DNA of 64,000 nt from Polaribacter sp. Hel1_33_78 (GCF_900106075.1 NZ_LT629794.1:2997501-3061500); one strand, 5' to 3'. Counted from the stretch's first letter, positions 17,662 to 25,256 are shown. The notes: generated by a model from the sequence alone, not told the origin. Program-made: numbers and translations.

Positions 17662-18741
17662 CTACTGAATACTAACTTTCGCTCCGTTAAATAGTTTTGT
17701 TTCAGAAGAAACTATATACGACTCATCAGAATTTAAACCTGATAACACTTCCACTTGATTTCCATAAATTCTTCCCAAACGCAACCAACGTAGCATTGCT
17801 GTATTGCTCTGACTTACGGTATATACTCCAGATAATTGACCGTTTTTTACAATTGCATCTAAAGAAATTAAAACTAATGACGATTTTACTTTTCTTTCTA
17901 CAGGAAATTGCACTGTAGAAAACATTCCCGATAATATAGTTATAGCTGTTTTTTCTAAATCTATTTTCACTAAATACTGTCCTCCAGTATTTTTAGCAGA
18001 AGTGCTTACTTCGCTAACTTTTCCTTTAAGTGTTTCTTGCATAGATTTGATTAGAACATTAACAGTTGTTCCTTTTTTAATTTGTAATATTTCAGTTTCA
18101 GGAACCATCGCTATTACTTCAAAATCTTTAGGAGACTCTATGCTCATTAAAGTGATTCCAGGGCTTGCCAAATCTCCATTTTCTATATTTTTACTAGTGA
18201 TTACACCACTAAAAGGAGCTATAATATTTGCATACACAAATTGTGCATTAATTTCGTTTTTCATTTGCTTTGCAGATTCTAAACCTGCTTTGGTCATTTC
18301 ATAATTAGCAGTCATATCATCCATTTCTTTCTGGGTAATACTATTACTCCCAAATAAATTTTTAAAACGGTTGTGATTTTTTTCAGCATTCTTAAAAACA
18401 GTATTAGCTTTTATAATTCCTGCATTTACTTGTGCTTTTTTAGCTTGGAGATCAGTATTATTAATAGATACTAACAACTGTCCTTTTTTAACTTTATCTC
18501 CAACATTTACGTATACCTTTTTTACGTACCCCATCATTCTTGTACTTACATCGGTCCTATTAGACGCTTGTATTTTTCCACTTACCGACAAAAACTGATT
18601 ATTACTATTTGTGGCAACTTTACGAACTGTAATTTTAATTACAGGCGAATTATCTGTTACTACTTTTTTATCTTCACTACTGCAGCTAATAATGAATAAG
18701 GAGGCAACTATTAACGAGATGATGTGTATATTTTTTTTCAT
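17662..18741 (-). CDS. RND efflux periplasmic adaptor (MFP) lipoprotein
   Basis: This 359-residue protein has a lipoprotein signal (lipobox 'LFIISC', Cys20). A lipoyl/barrel-sandwich half-motif follows at about 65-100 ('GYVKKVYVNVGDKVKKGQLL'), then a helical hairpin at about 100-160 and the second half 'IIAPFSGVITSKNIENGDL'. A beta-barrel domain and a membrane-proximal domain complete it. It bridges the TolC-like channel and the RND permease across the periplasm. It starts 9 bp after the tolC gene. The 188-bp gap to the RND gene holds no other gene and no clear terminator. Confidence 0.93.
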   Translation of the reverse strand: MKKNIHIISLIVASLFIISCSSEDKKVVTDNSPVIKITVRKVATNSNNQFLSVSGKIQASNRTDVSTRMMGYVKKVYVNVGDKVKKGQLLVSINNTDLQAKKAQVNAGIIKANTVFKNAEKNHNRFKNLFGSNSITQKEMDDMTANYEMTKAGLESAKQMKNEINAQFVYANIIAPFSGVITSKNIENGDLASPGITLMSIESPKDFEVIAMVPETEILQIKKGTTVNVLIKSMQETLKGKVSEVSTSAKNTGGQYLVKIDLEKTAITILSGMFSTVQFPVERKVKSSLVLISLDAIVKNGQLSGVYTVSQSNTAMLRWLRLGRIYGNQVEVLSGLNSDESYIVSSETKLFNGAKVSIQ

Positions 18742-18749
18742 TTTGACGC

Positions 18750-20054
18750 TTATTCTTTGGTTATAAATTCTAAATAAATTTGTGTAAAATTGTGTTCAAA
18801 AATTGTTTGGAAATGTTCTAATTGCTTTTGTGCAAATTGCGTTTCTGCCATTAATAAATCTGAAGTCTTTTCTAATCCTTCTCGAAATCTATTCTTGCGA
18901 ATTCTTAATGATTCTTTAGATTGTTGAACAGATAAAACTGTTAAATTTAATCTGTTTTTTGCATCTAATAATTGGCGCTTTACTTTGTTTAACTCTAAGT
19001 TACTTTTAGAAACATATTGAGTATATGCTAACTTAGATTTTTCAAATTCAGCTTTACTTTTTTGCGCTTTTCCAAAACGTTTTGAACCTTGAAAAAGATC
19101 CCAACTTATCTGTGCGCCAATTAAATAACCATTTGCATTTCCTTGAAAAACTTTGCTATCGTAAATTTCATAACTCCCAAATGCATTTAAACGCGGTAAA
19201 AAAGCCATTTTATCTGCTTTATTCAATGCTTCATATCCGTTTGAAGCTAGCTGCATCGCTTTTATATCTGGCCTATTTTCAGAAATAATCTTTTTACCAA
19301 CCTTAAAACTTAAAACCGTTAAACTTTCTGTTGGTTTATAAACAACATAGTTTTCATCATTCATTAAAAATGATATATAATTTGAAGCATTTTGTACATT
19401 ACTTTTTGCTGTTTGTAACTGATTTTTAACTTCTGTAACTCGTACTTCAACATTTAAAACATCTGTCCGTTGCAAAAGCCCCTGTTTAAAGTTATTATCT
19501 GCAATTTTTTTATTTGCATTTGCAGCTTCTAAAGCTTTTTCCAAAACTTCAACGGCTGTATATGCCAACTGCAATTGCATATAAGATTTTTCAACTTCAA
19601 AAAGTAAATAATCTTGAATACGTTCCGTTTTTAAAGACACTGCATTCATTTTAGATTTTGCAGCTTTTCGCTTATAAAAACCATCTAAATTGATTAAAGG
19701 TTGCTGAATTTCTAACTTTGTTGCAAAATTTTGAGTTTTTGTTGGATTGTTTAACAAAGAAGGATTAAAATCGTTTTGTGTTAATATTTCCTGATTCAAT
19801 TTAGAACCAAAAGCCATTAAAGGATTTGTTGTTGAAAATCCGGTATGACTTGCTGTAATGTTTGGTAAAAATACTGCATTGGTTTGCTGGAAATCTCCTT
19901 TTGCAGCCAAAACATCTTGTTGAGATATTTTAAGAGTGTTGCTGTTTTCTTTTACTTTAGAAACAACTTCACTTTTAGTCAACATAATTACTTCTTGACC
20001 CCTTATAAAGGAAGAGAGTAAAATTAATGTTACTATTAATAATTTAGTTTTCAT
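18750..20054 (-). CDS. TolC-family outer-membrane efflux channel
   Basis: This protein of about 434 residues has a signal peptide (hydrophobic core 'LLIVTLILLSSF', cleavage near 'RGQ'), followed by two OEP repeats of long amphipathic helices and short strands ('SGMFSTTNPLMAFG'-like beta segment early; 'GAQISWDLFQGSKRFGKAQ' in the second half). It forms the outer-membrane exit duct of the pump encoded downstream. Two ATGs are possible, 20066 and 20054. I prefer 20054: the predicted transcription start is about 20073, which leaves a usable leader only for the second ATG and gives a cleaner signal peptide. It is the first gene of the order tolC-adaptor-RND-PII-DUF2892. Confidence 0.92.
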   Translation of the reverse strand: MKTKLLIVTLILLSSFIRGQEVIMLTKSEVVSKVKENSNTLKISQQDVLAAKGDFQQTNAVFLPNITASHTGFSTTNPLMAFGSKLNQEILTQNDFNPSLLNNPTKTQNFATKLEIQQPLINLDGFYKRKAAKSKMNAVSLKTERIQDYLLFEVEKSYMQLQLAYTAVEVLEKALEAANANKKIADNNFKQGLLQRTDVLNVEVRVTEVKNQLQTAKSNVQNASNYISFLMNDENYVVYKPTESLTVLSFKVGKKIISENRPDIKAMQLASNGYEALNKADKMAFLPRLNAFGSYEIYDSKVFQGNANGYLIGAQISWDLFQGSKRFGKAQKSKAEFEKSKLAYTQYVSKSNLELNKVKRQLLDAKNRLNLTVLSVQQSKESLRIRKNRFREGLEKTSDLLMAETQFAQKQLEHFQTIFEHNFTQIYLEFITKE

Positions 20055-20077
20055 AATTGTATTCAATTAATTTTAGA

Positions 20078-20121
20078 CAAAATTAAGGCAGGTTAAAACA
20101 CTAGTTTGTAACATTTGTTAC
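20078..20121 (-). promoter_or_regulatory. Promoter with perfect Crp/Fnr-type dyad for the efflux operon
   Basis: On the transcribed strand: GTAACA-AA-TGTTAC, a perfect dyad with 6-base arms (20121-20108), then a -7 box TAATTTTG (20085-20078). The distance from dyad centre to the last G is 36.5 bp. The same core GTAAC-N4-GTTAC, with the same spacing, precedes the cytochrome c gene at 24338. The implied activator position is about -41.5. Confidence 0.75.
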
Positions 20122-20439
20122 TAATAATCTTAAACAATATCTCTCTAAACAGATTGCGATATTTTTAGATAATTTTATAGTTAAGTCATTTTGGGAATCA
20201 AAGAACTTGAGGATAATAGTGTATCTATCCTTTTTTGAATTTTAAACTTTATAAGTAAGAAATCTAGTATGAGTACTCAATTAAAAATAACAATACTGCT
20301 ACTTTTTTCACTAAAAGCTATTTAATGTATGTTGATAAAAACAAATACTAATTTCTCCATAATTTGAAATCATACTTTCAGGGAAGCTGCTAAAAAAAAA
20401 GCGATCAACTACATAGTAAAGATTATAAATTTATAGAGT
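20122..20439. other. Intergenic stretch, with a possible decayed signal-peptide start
   Basis: No convincing gene. On the + strand an ATG at 20269 opens 18 codons ('MSTQLKITILLLFSLKAI') that look like a signal peptide and then stop at TAA, so this may be a gene relic. A perfect 10-base palindrome TGAGTACTCA sits at 20270-20279 over that start. Nothing else is recognisable. Confidence 0.3.
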
Positions 20440-21333
20440 TTAAAATCTATAACTTACACCTATAACAGCATAAAAAGTAGTGTCTAAATTTTCCTTTGTA
20501 ACTATACCGTCAATTATCAAAGTAGTTGAGTTTTGAGGTAATACGATTGCTGGTAGAAACATAAATGTAAATGAATCATATACATACCACATTGGCAAAC
20601 TAAACTCTAGAGCCATCATATTAAATTTTTCACTTTCTTGAATTACTACTTCAGTTGTTGTTTGTGTGCTACCGTCTCCTTCTCCTTCTCCTTCTCCTTC
20701 TCCTTCTCCTTCACCCACTGCTTTAGAACTAAAACGATTATTAATATAGTATTCTTCATAAAAATTTTGAGTTCCGAAATAAATTCCTATCGTTGGAGAA
20801 ATTTGAAATTCTGTTTTTTCTGAAACAAAATCATGACTAACTTCTGATGACAAAAAGAAATCTGAATCATTATTTTTATTAAAATACGTATTGGCTGTTA
20901 CACCTAAATTAATGATATCCAAATCATAGATAATACTAGCAGTTAAATCTGCTTCAACTTCTGAAATAACGTTATAACTATCATCATTAAAAAAGTATTT
21001 TGTAAATGAAATATCTCCAGTAAGTTTCTTAATACTAAAATCATATCCGGCAGTAATTAAAAACAAATCTATTCTAGATTCACTAGATTTCGTTAGATAT
21101 GAAAAAGAACCACTTGCGTATAAACCAGATTTATTGTGATAAAGGATTGAAGGATACAAATATGGAGTCGCTATAGAATCTTTTCTTCCCATAAAAACGG
21201 CATCATTAATAAAATTCACATTTAAAGAAACATAGGATGCTTCTTTCTCCGTAATGTTTTGTCCCAGTGTTATATCGCTGAATAAAACAATGAGTATAAT
21301 TAGTATACTATTTAGTTTTAAATTTTTCATCAC
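20440..21333 (-). CDS. Outer-membrane beta-barrel-like protein with Gly-Glu repeat
   Basis: This 297-residue protein has a signal peptide (hydrophobic core 'SILIILIVLFSDITLG', cleavage before 'QN'). It is followed by alternating polar/hydrophobic strands typical of an outer-membrane barrel and ends in 'FYAVIGVSYRF', a C-terminal aromatic as in barrel proteins. A run of seven Gly-Glu-type dipeptides (residues about 208-222) interrupts the barrel, probably in a surface loop; it is encoded by a hexanucleotide repeat. The function is unknown. It lies 57 bp after a DUF6799 gene, separated from it by a terminator. Confidence 0.7.
   Translation of the reverse strand: MMKNLKLNSILIILIVLFSDITLGQNITEKEASYVSLNVNFINDAVFMGRKDSIATPYLYPSILYHNKSGLYASGSFSYLTKSSESRIDLFLITAGYDFSIKKLTGDISFTKYFFNDDSYNVISEVEADLTASIIYDLDIINLGVTANTYFNKNNDSDFFLSSEVSHDFVSEKTEFQISPTIGIYFGTQNFYEEYYINNRFSSKAVGEGEGEGEGEGEGDGSTQTTTEVVIQESEKFNMMALEFSLPMWYVYDSFTFMFLPAIVLPQNSTTLIIDGIVTKENLDTTFYAVIGVSYRF
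20675..20712. repeat. Hexanucleotide tandem repeat (TCTCCT)6 inside a coding region
   Basis: Six exact copies of TCTCCT plus two bases. On the coding (minus) strand they encode alternating Gly and Glu. A six-base unit keeps the reading frame, so slippage would change loop length and charge rather than switch the gene off. Confidence 0.95.
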
Positions 21334-21349
21334 ATCATATTTTATATTA

Positions 21350-21381
21350 AAAAAGGGTTTATAAAACTATAAACCCTTTTT
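21350..21381 (-). terminator. Rho-independent terminator of the DUF6799 gene
   Basis: Perfect 14-bp stem (AAAAAGGGTTTATA with TATAAACCCTTTTT) and a 4-base loop, starting 10 bp after the stop codon at 21391. The T-run follows on the minus strand. The stem is symmetrical enough to work in both directions. Confidence 0.9.
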
Positions 21382-21390
21382 ATTACTGAT

Positions 21391-22071
21391 TTATGACTTT
21401 CTCTTTTTACTCGTTACTTTTTTAATAGTAGTCTTTTTTTGAGCTTTCTTTTTTAATAAGTTCTTGTTTGCATTTATCTTTTTCTGAATGATCATTTTTC
21501 TGTGTGTATATGTATTTCGATACATTTTACCATCTAAATTTAAACACTCACCGTCCTTTAAACGCAACTGTTTTCTCTCTCTTGTTAAAAGTGCTCCATC
21601 TGGACTTAATTGAGACCCGTCACTTAATTGTAATTGCTGTTGTAATCTTGTTTGTTCTCGATTTCTAATCTGTACAACATCACCATCAACTAACATATAA
21701 TGAACTCTATTTTGATTTCGTTCTTGAACTTGACTCTGTGAAAGCCCTTTATTCTCTTGCTGAATTTTATATCTATATTGATATTCATTACGATATTTAA
21801 CGCCATCTTTATCTAAACATTCACCATCTTTTAAACGAAGTCTTTTCTGGTCTCTAGTTCTATATTTCCCATCTGGGCTAATAACAGTTCCATCATTTAA
21901 TGTCTGGTTAATTCTTAATCTAGTTTGAAGTTGATCTCTAATTTGTAAAACATCTCCATCTACTAACATTAAATGTACCTGGTCTTGATCTTGAACTTGA
22001 TCTTTGTCTTGTGCTTGTATAGCCGCTGTTCCTAGAACAACCAAAGCTATTAGTAATATAATTTTTTTCAT
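21391..22071 (-). CDS. Secreted protein with two DUF6799-like repeats and a Lys-rich tail
   Basis: This 226-residue protein has a clean signal peptide (about 1-20, cleavage after 'IQA'). Two copies of a module of about 75 residues follow, at about 32-100 and 111-180: 'HLMLVDGDVLQIRDQLQTRL' and 'HYMLVDGDVVQIRNREQTRL' mark their starts, and 'LRLKDGECLDKDG' and 'LRLKDGECLNLDG' their ends. This corresponds to DUF6799 (family name from memory). Gln/Asp-rich linkers precede each copy, and the last 30 residues are strongly basic ('KKKAQKKTTIKKVTSKKRKS'). It is probably periplasmic or surface-exposed; the function is unknown. A Crp/Fnr-type palindrome precedes it. Confidence 0.75.
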   Translation of the reverse strand: MKKIILLIALVVLGTAAIQAQDKDQVQDQDQVHLMLVDGDVLQIRDQLQTRLRINQTLNDGTVISPDGKYRTRDQKRLRLKDGECLDKDGVKYRNEYQYRYKIQQENKGLSQSQVQERNQNRVHYMLVDGDVVQIRNREQTRLQQQLQLSDGSQLSPDGALLTRERKQLRLKDGECLNLDGKMYRNTYTHRKMIIQKKINANKNLLKKKAQKKTTIKKVTSKKRKS

Positions 22072-22101
22072 AAGTACTATATTTATAGTTAAATTCTTTA
22101 G

Positions 22102-22146
22102 CTAAATTAGGAACAAAACTTACATTACAAAATGACCCAGGTCATT
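22102..22146 (-). promoter_or_regulatory. Promoter with Crp/Fnr-type palindrome for the DUF6799 gene
   Basis: Palindrome AATGACC-TG-GGTCATT on the transcribed strand (22146-22131; perfect 7-base arms) contains TGAC-N4-GTCA. A -7-like TAATTTAG lies at 22109-22102, one mismatch from TAnnTTTG. The centre-to-last-G distance is again 36.5 bp. The inferred leader is about 26 bases. Confidence 0.6.
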
Positions 22147-22613
22147 GAAAAAACTTAATGTTTAGTGCTTTCATCTTATCAAATTTCAGCGATAAAAAGA
22201 AATTTTTCAATCTAAAATATTATATAGTAAAATAAAAAAAGACAGATTTAAATTCTCTTTTCTATAGAATTAAAATCGACCTTAAGCTTTAAAAAAATAA
22301 TTATAATTTAATTGTTTTTCTTGCACAATTAGAATCGTTTTTAAAAACTAAAACATTCTTTCCCTTTGTTTTGGAATAAATATGATAATTGAAAAAAAAA
22401 ATGAAGCGCTTGTTTTTAAGAAGGAATATTTTACTTTCTACCGTAAAAAAAGATTTAAATAATTTATATCTAAAAATCCTTTGGTTACCAAAAAGTGCAA
22501 TGCATTATTTGAAAAGTAAAAATGGTATTGATCTCAAAACTAATATGCCTTTAAAAAATAAAATCTCCAAAAACCTCAAATAAAATCAGCTACCTTTGAT
22601 TTCTCTATTCTTT
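22147..22613. other. Intergenic stretch with an unresolved small ORF
   Basis: AT-rich. A + strand ATG at 22382, preceded by a TTTG-containing stretch, opens 26 codons ('MIIEKKNEALVFKKEYFTFY'...). A second frame, from a TTG at 22389, runs for 64 codons through the same poly-A tract. Joining them would need a one-frame shift at the A-run (about 22391-22400). Both products are short and basic and match nothing I know, so I do not call a gene. Nothing else is seen. Confidence 0.25.
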
Positions 22614-23195
22614 TTAATTCTTCGTTAGTTTAATAAATAACTCCATTCCTTGCCTATTATGAAATGAATTATAACATTTTGTAAAAACATCCATTTTAAA
22701 ATATGATTCGAAATAAGCTGTGTATTCTTTTCTATTTCCACCAAAAGGTGGGTGATCAGTATTCAGTTTTGCATCAAAAAGCAACCCAACTAATTTGCCT
22801 TTTGACTTCAACAAATCTTTCATTTTGTATGCATATTTTTCTCTTAAATTCGGGTCTATAGCACAAAAAAAGGTCTGTTCTATTGCCAAATCAAAAGTAT
22901 CATTCAAATCAAAAAAATTACCCAAAATTAATTGTGAATTTGGAAAATTTGGAACTCTTTTTTTTATATTTTCTAAAGCTGTTTTAGAAAGATCTACAAC
23001 ATATACATTTTTAAAACCATTATTAAAAAGGTATTCTGCTTCGTAGGAATTCCCCCCTCCAGGAATTAATATTTTTAAATCTTTATTTATCAGTTGGTCA
23101 AAATAGGTTTTTAAAGGTGCCGATACTTCTCCTAAATCCCAACCAATTTTATTAGTTTTATACTTATTTTCCCAAAATTTTTCAGATAAAATCAT
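22614..23195 (-). CDS. TPMT-family class I SAM-dependent methyltransferase
   Basis: This 193-residue cytoplasmic protein begins 'MILSEKFWENKYKTNKIGWD', where the W...Y....GWD pattern is that of thiopurine methyltransferase-like proteins. The SAM-binding motif I is 'ILIPGGGNSYEAEYL' at about 42-56, motif II 'VVDLSKTALE' and 'LILGNFFDLNDTFDLAIEQT' (D/E loop). The C-terminal half has 'FDAKLNTDHPPFGG'. The family methylates S, Se, Te or halide substrates; the substrate is unknown here. It has no co-directional partner within 300 bp downstream. Confidence 0.85.
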   Translation of the reverse strand: MILSEKFWENKYKTNKIGWDLGEVSAPLKTYFDQLINKDLKILIPGGGNSYEAEYLFNNGFKNVYVVDLSKTALENIKKRVPNFPNSQLILGNFFDLNDTFDLAIEQTFFCAIDPNLREKYAYKMKDLLKSKGKLVGLLFDAKLNTDHPPFGGNRKEYTAYFESYFKMDVFTKCYNSFHNRQGMELFIKLTKN

Positions 23196-23497
23196 TTATT
23201 AATCGAATAAAATTGCAATTTAATGGAATACTATCCATCAACTCTCTCTTCACAAAATAAACCCTTTTTAGGGAGATTTTAGTTAACGTAAAGAAAAATA
23301 TTGGCTAAAAAGCTTTTTTAGATTCTTGATATTAATCTCGTTTAAAAAATTTTAAGGAAAAAAAACTCTTCTTTTAAATTATTGGTATCCTCTAAATAAA
23401 TTCAAGAAATTGAAAACTTTGTTAGAGATCATCCCTTAGCTCGTGATGAAAGAAGATTTTATCTCCTTTATTAGAAAACCAAACTTTAGAACTGTAG
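23196..23497. other. Intergenic stretch without a clear gene
   Basis: The promoter of the methyltransferase should lie at its left end. Towards the right, a + strand stretch of 24 codons (about 23400-23471, 'IQEIENFVRDHPLARDERR' followed by 'FYLLY' and a stop) is unusually protein-like for AT-rich spacer and may be a gene relic. It has no start and no recognised family. Confidence 0.25.
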
Positions 23498-23533
23498 ACA
23501 AAAAAGAGCATCTGAAATTAATCAGATGCTCTT
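23498..23533 (-). terminator. Rho-independent terminator of the cytochrome c/thioredoxin unit
   Basis: Perfect 12-bp stem AAGAGCATCTGA/TCAGATGCTCTT with a 6-base loop, 21 bp after the thioredoxin stop codon. The T-run follows on the minus strand. Confidence 0.93.
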
Positions 23534-23554
23534 CAACCAATACTATTATTATAA

Positions 23555-23851
23555 TCAACCAAAATTATTAATAATAGAAACTAACTCATTTTTTTGTACC
23601 GCTCCAGATTGCCTCCAAACTTGTTTACCTGATTTATATAAAATTAAAGTAGGTACACCTCTAACTTGATACTTAGTTGCTAAAGGTTGATTTTTATCAA
23701 TATCAATTTTAATAATAGAAACTTTATCTCCTAAAGCATCTTTTACTTGTTTTAAAATTGGACTCATCATTTTACACGGCCCGCACCACTCCGCAAAAAA
23801 GTCTACTAAAACTAATTTATCTTGATTTATAATTTGGGAAAAATTGCTCAT
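23555..23851 (-). CDS. trxA: Thioredoxin
   Basis: This 98-residue protein is a complete thioredoxin fold with the redox site W22-C-G-P-C26-K, the buried Asp region 'LVLVDFFAEW' and the cis-Pro loop 'VRGVPTLILYKSG'. There is no signal peptide, so it is cytoplasmic and reduces protein disulfides. It follows the cytochrome c lipoprotein gene by 10 bp and ends in a strong terminator. Transcription probably starts at the Crp/Fnr-type promoter at 24352-24395, so this copy may be tied to low-oxygen or redox conditions rather than being the only housekeeping thioredoxin. Confidence 0.93.
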   Translation of the reverse strand: MSNFSQIINQDKLVLVDFFAEWCGPCKMMSPILKQVKDALGDKVSIIKIDIDKNQPLATKYQVRGVPTLILYKSGKQVWRQSGAVQKNELVSIINNFG

Positions 23852-23861
23852 TTTTAAAAAA

Positions 23862-24338
23862 TTAATTACTCATTTTTTTTATCCTATTTTGCATTCCTAT
23901 GCCTCTGCGTCTATTATAATGATCATCAAACCACTCTGGCTTCTCAATTTCATTATCAAACATATAATCTGAAATTAGTTTTATAGCTTCTTCTGGGAAG
24001 GCTTGTTTTTGCATCAACCCAAAACGTTTTACAGCTCCATACATTTTTGCGTTTTCTATTGTTGGGTTTTTAATCCAACTTTGCATTGATTTTATAAACG
24101 CTGCTTTCGTGGTGTTCTTATTTATATAATGCTTTTTAATGGCAATCATTGGAGGAGCAATTCTGTTAGATTCTGCTGCTGTTGGACTGTGACAAACGTA
24201 ACAGTTCGTTTGCATTAAACTTTTACCAGGATATTCTTGATTTTTTGAAACTGACTTCTTAGTTTCGTAAGATGGCTTTTGAGAATTTTTACAACTAAAT
24301 AAAAAAGCAAATAGTATAAAAAGCGTAAGTGACTTCAT
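23862..24338 (-). CDS. c-type cytochrome lipoprotein
   Basis: This 158-residue protein has a lipoprotein signal with lipobox 'FLFSC' (Cys16) and a single heme-binding motif C46-YV-CH50 in 'LMQTNCYVCHSPTA'. Met residues that could be the distal ligand lie in 'IAPPMIA' (about 63) and 'FIKSMQSWI' (about 84). The C-terminal 'YNRRRGIGMQNRIKK' is basic. It is an envelope-anchored monoheme electron carrier; its partners are unknown. It is first in a unit with thioredoxin and is preceded by a perfect Crp/Fnr-type dyad, which fits oxygen-responsive electron transport. Confidence 0.85.
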   Translation of the reverse strand: MKSLTLFILFAFLFSCKNSQKPSYETKKSVSKNQEYPGKSLMQTNCYVCHSPTAAESNRIAPPMIAIKKHYINKNTTKAAFIKSMQSWIKNPTIENAKMYGAVKRFGLMQKQAFPEEAIKLISDYMFDNEIEKPEWFDDHYNRRRGIGMQNRIKKMSN

Positions 24339-24351
24339 CTTTTTTTTATTA

Positions 24352-24395
24352 CAAAAATAAGTAGTATCAAATTTCTATTCTGTAACTAATGTTAC
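24352..24395 (-). promoter_or_regulatory. Promoter with perfect Crp/Fnr-type dyad for cytochrome c/thioredoxin
   Basis: On the transcribed strand: TGTAAC-ATTA-GTTACA (24396-24381, core 24395-24382), then a -7 box TATTTTTG (24359-24352). The dyad centre is 36.5 bp upstream of the last G. The dyad overlaps the stop codon of the Crp/Fnr gene (24392-24394), so regulator and target abut. The inferred leader is short, about 9 bases. Confidence 0.75.
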
Positions 24396-25033
24396 AATTC
24401 TAAAACTTTTATACTATTTCTAAACAACTTTATTTTTCCTTCATTTTCTAGTTTTTTTAATAGCCTAGATATAACAACTCTAGATGTATGTAAATCCTCA
24501 GAAATTTCTTTATGAGTTACATGTAAAACATCATTATGCACAACCATTGCTTTGTCTTTTAAGTATTTAAAAAGACGTTCATCCATTTTTAAAAAAGCAA
24601 TTGTATCAACTGCTTCTAGTAGTTCATCCATTCTACTATGATAACTCTGTAAAATATATGTTTGCCAAGTTTTATATTTCCCTAACCATTCTAACATTTT
24701 TTCTTTTGGAAGCATAATTAGTTCTACGTTTGTTTCTGCAACCGCTCTAATTTTACTTTTTGTTTGTCCCATGCAACAAGAAAGCGTCATGGCACAGGTA
24801 TCTCCTTTTTCTAAATAATATAGAACTAACTCTTCTCCATGCTCATCTTCTCTCAGAATTTTAATCGCTCCAGAAATTAATAGTGGCATCGACCTTATAT
24901 AATCTCCAACTTCTATAATCTTGGAATCTTCTATAAATGCCTTAGAAATTCCTAATTCACTTATTTCTGAAATTAAATCTTCTTCAAAAAGGTAACCAAA
25001 ATTGGTTGTTAACTTATTTATAGCTTCTAACAT
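24392..25033 (-). CDS. Crp/Fnr-family transcription regulator
   Basis: This 213-residue protein has an N-terminal cyclic-nucleotide-type beta-roll (about 15-120), a long dimerisation helix (about 120-150) and a C-terminal winged helix. The recognition helix 'TSRVVISRLLKKLENEGKI' (about 183-201) keeps the Ser-Arg pair (S189, R190) that contacts DNA in FNR, but has Val186 where FNR has its base-contacting Glu. The N-terminal Fe-S cysteines of FNR are absent. Instead there is 'GDTCAMTLSCCMGQTKSKIR' with Cys80, Cys86 and Cys87, a pattern common in Bacteroidota members. It probably senses oxygen, NO or redox state. It is the best candidate to bind the five dyads in this window. Confidence 0.9.
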   Translation of the reverse strand: MLEAINKLTTNFGYLFEEDLISEISELGISKAFIEDSKIIEVGDYIRSMPLLISGAIKILREDEHGEELVLYYLEKGDTCAMTLSCCMGQTKSKIRAVAETNVELIMLPKEKMLEWLGKYKTWQTYILQSYHSRMDELLEAVDTIAFLKMDERLFKYLKDKAMVVHNDVLHVTHKEISEDLHTSRVVISRLLKKLENEGKIKLFRNSIKVLEL

Positions 25034-25127
25034 TTAAAATATATTTACTTTAATTTTATAAATTTAGTGAAATAAAAATTAGGTGAAAACTTAGGTTCTA
25101 ACACATGTTTTACGCACTAAACTATTA

Positions 25128-25256
25128 CTATTTAGGTTTCTCGCTATTGATTAAAAGGAATACTGCAGCTACTAAGGCTAAAGACACAAAAGCAAATACA
25201 CCAATCATAATGGTGCCATTTGTCCAAGAAACTTGTGGTAAGGTTAATAAACTCAT
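25128..25256 (-). CDS. Small 42-residue membrane protein
   Basis: An ATG at 25256 opens 42 codons to a TAG at 25128. The product begins 'MSLLTLPQVSWTNGTIMIG', has one long membrane helix (about 17-36) and ends 'LLINSEKPK'. I recall similar short 'LP...WTNG.IM' proteins in Flavobacteria, but not a named family. Composition and codon use look real. It lies between the second efflux operon and the Crp/Fnr gene, 94 bp upstream of the latter on the same strand. Its start codon lies within one arm of a 12-bp inverted repeat. Confidence 0.65.
   Translation of the reverse strand: MSLLTLPQVSWTNGTIMIGVFAFVSLALVAAVFLLINSEKPK

Noticed and set aside
20675..20712. Tandem repeat considered as a CRISPR-like or phase on/off element
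   Set aside because: Six-base units without spacers exclude CRISPR, and a unit divisible by three cannot shift the frame.
22389..22583. 64-codon frame with a TTG start downstream of an A-run
   Set aside because: The product is short and basic with no known relative, and a rival ATG frame opens at 22382. Not supported well enough to call as a gene.
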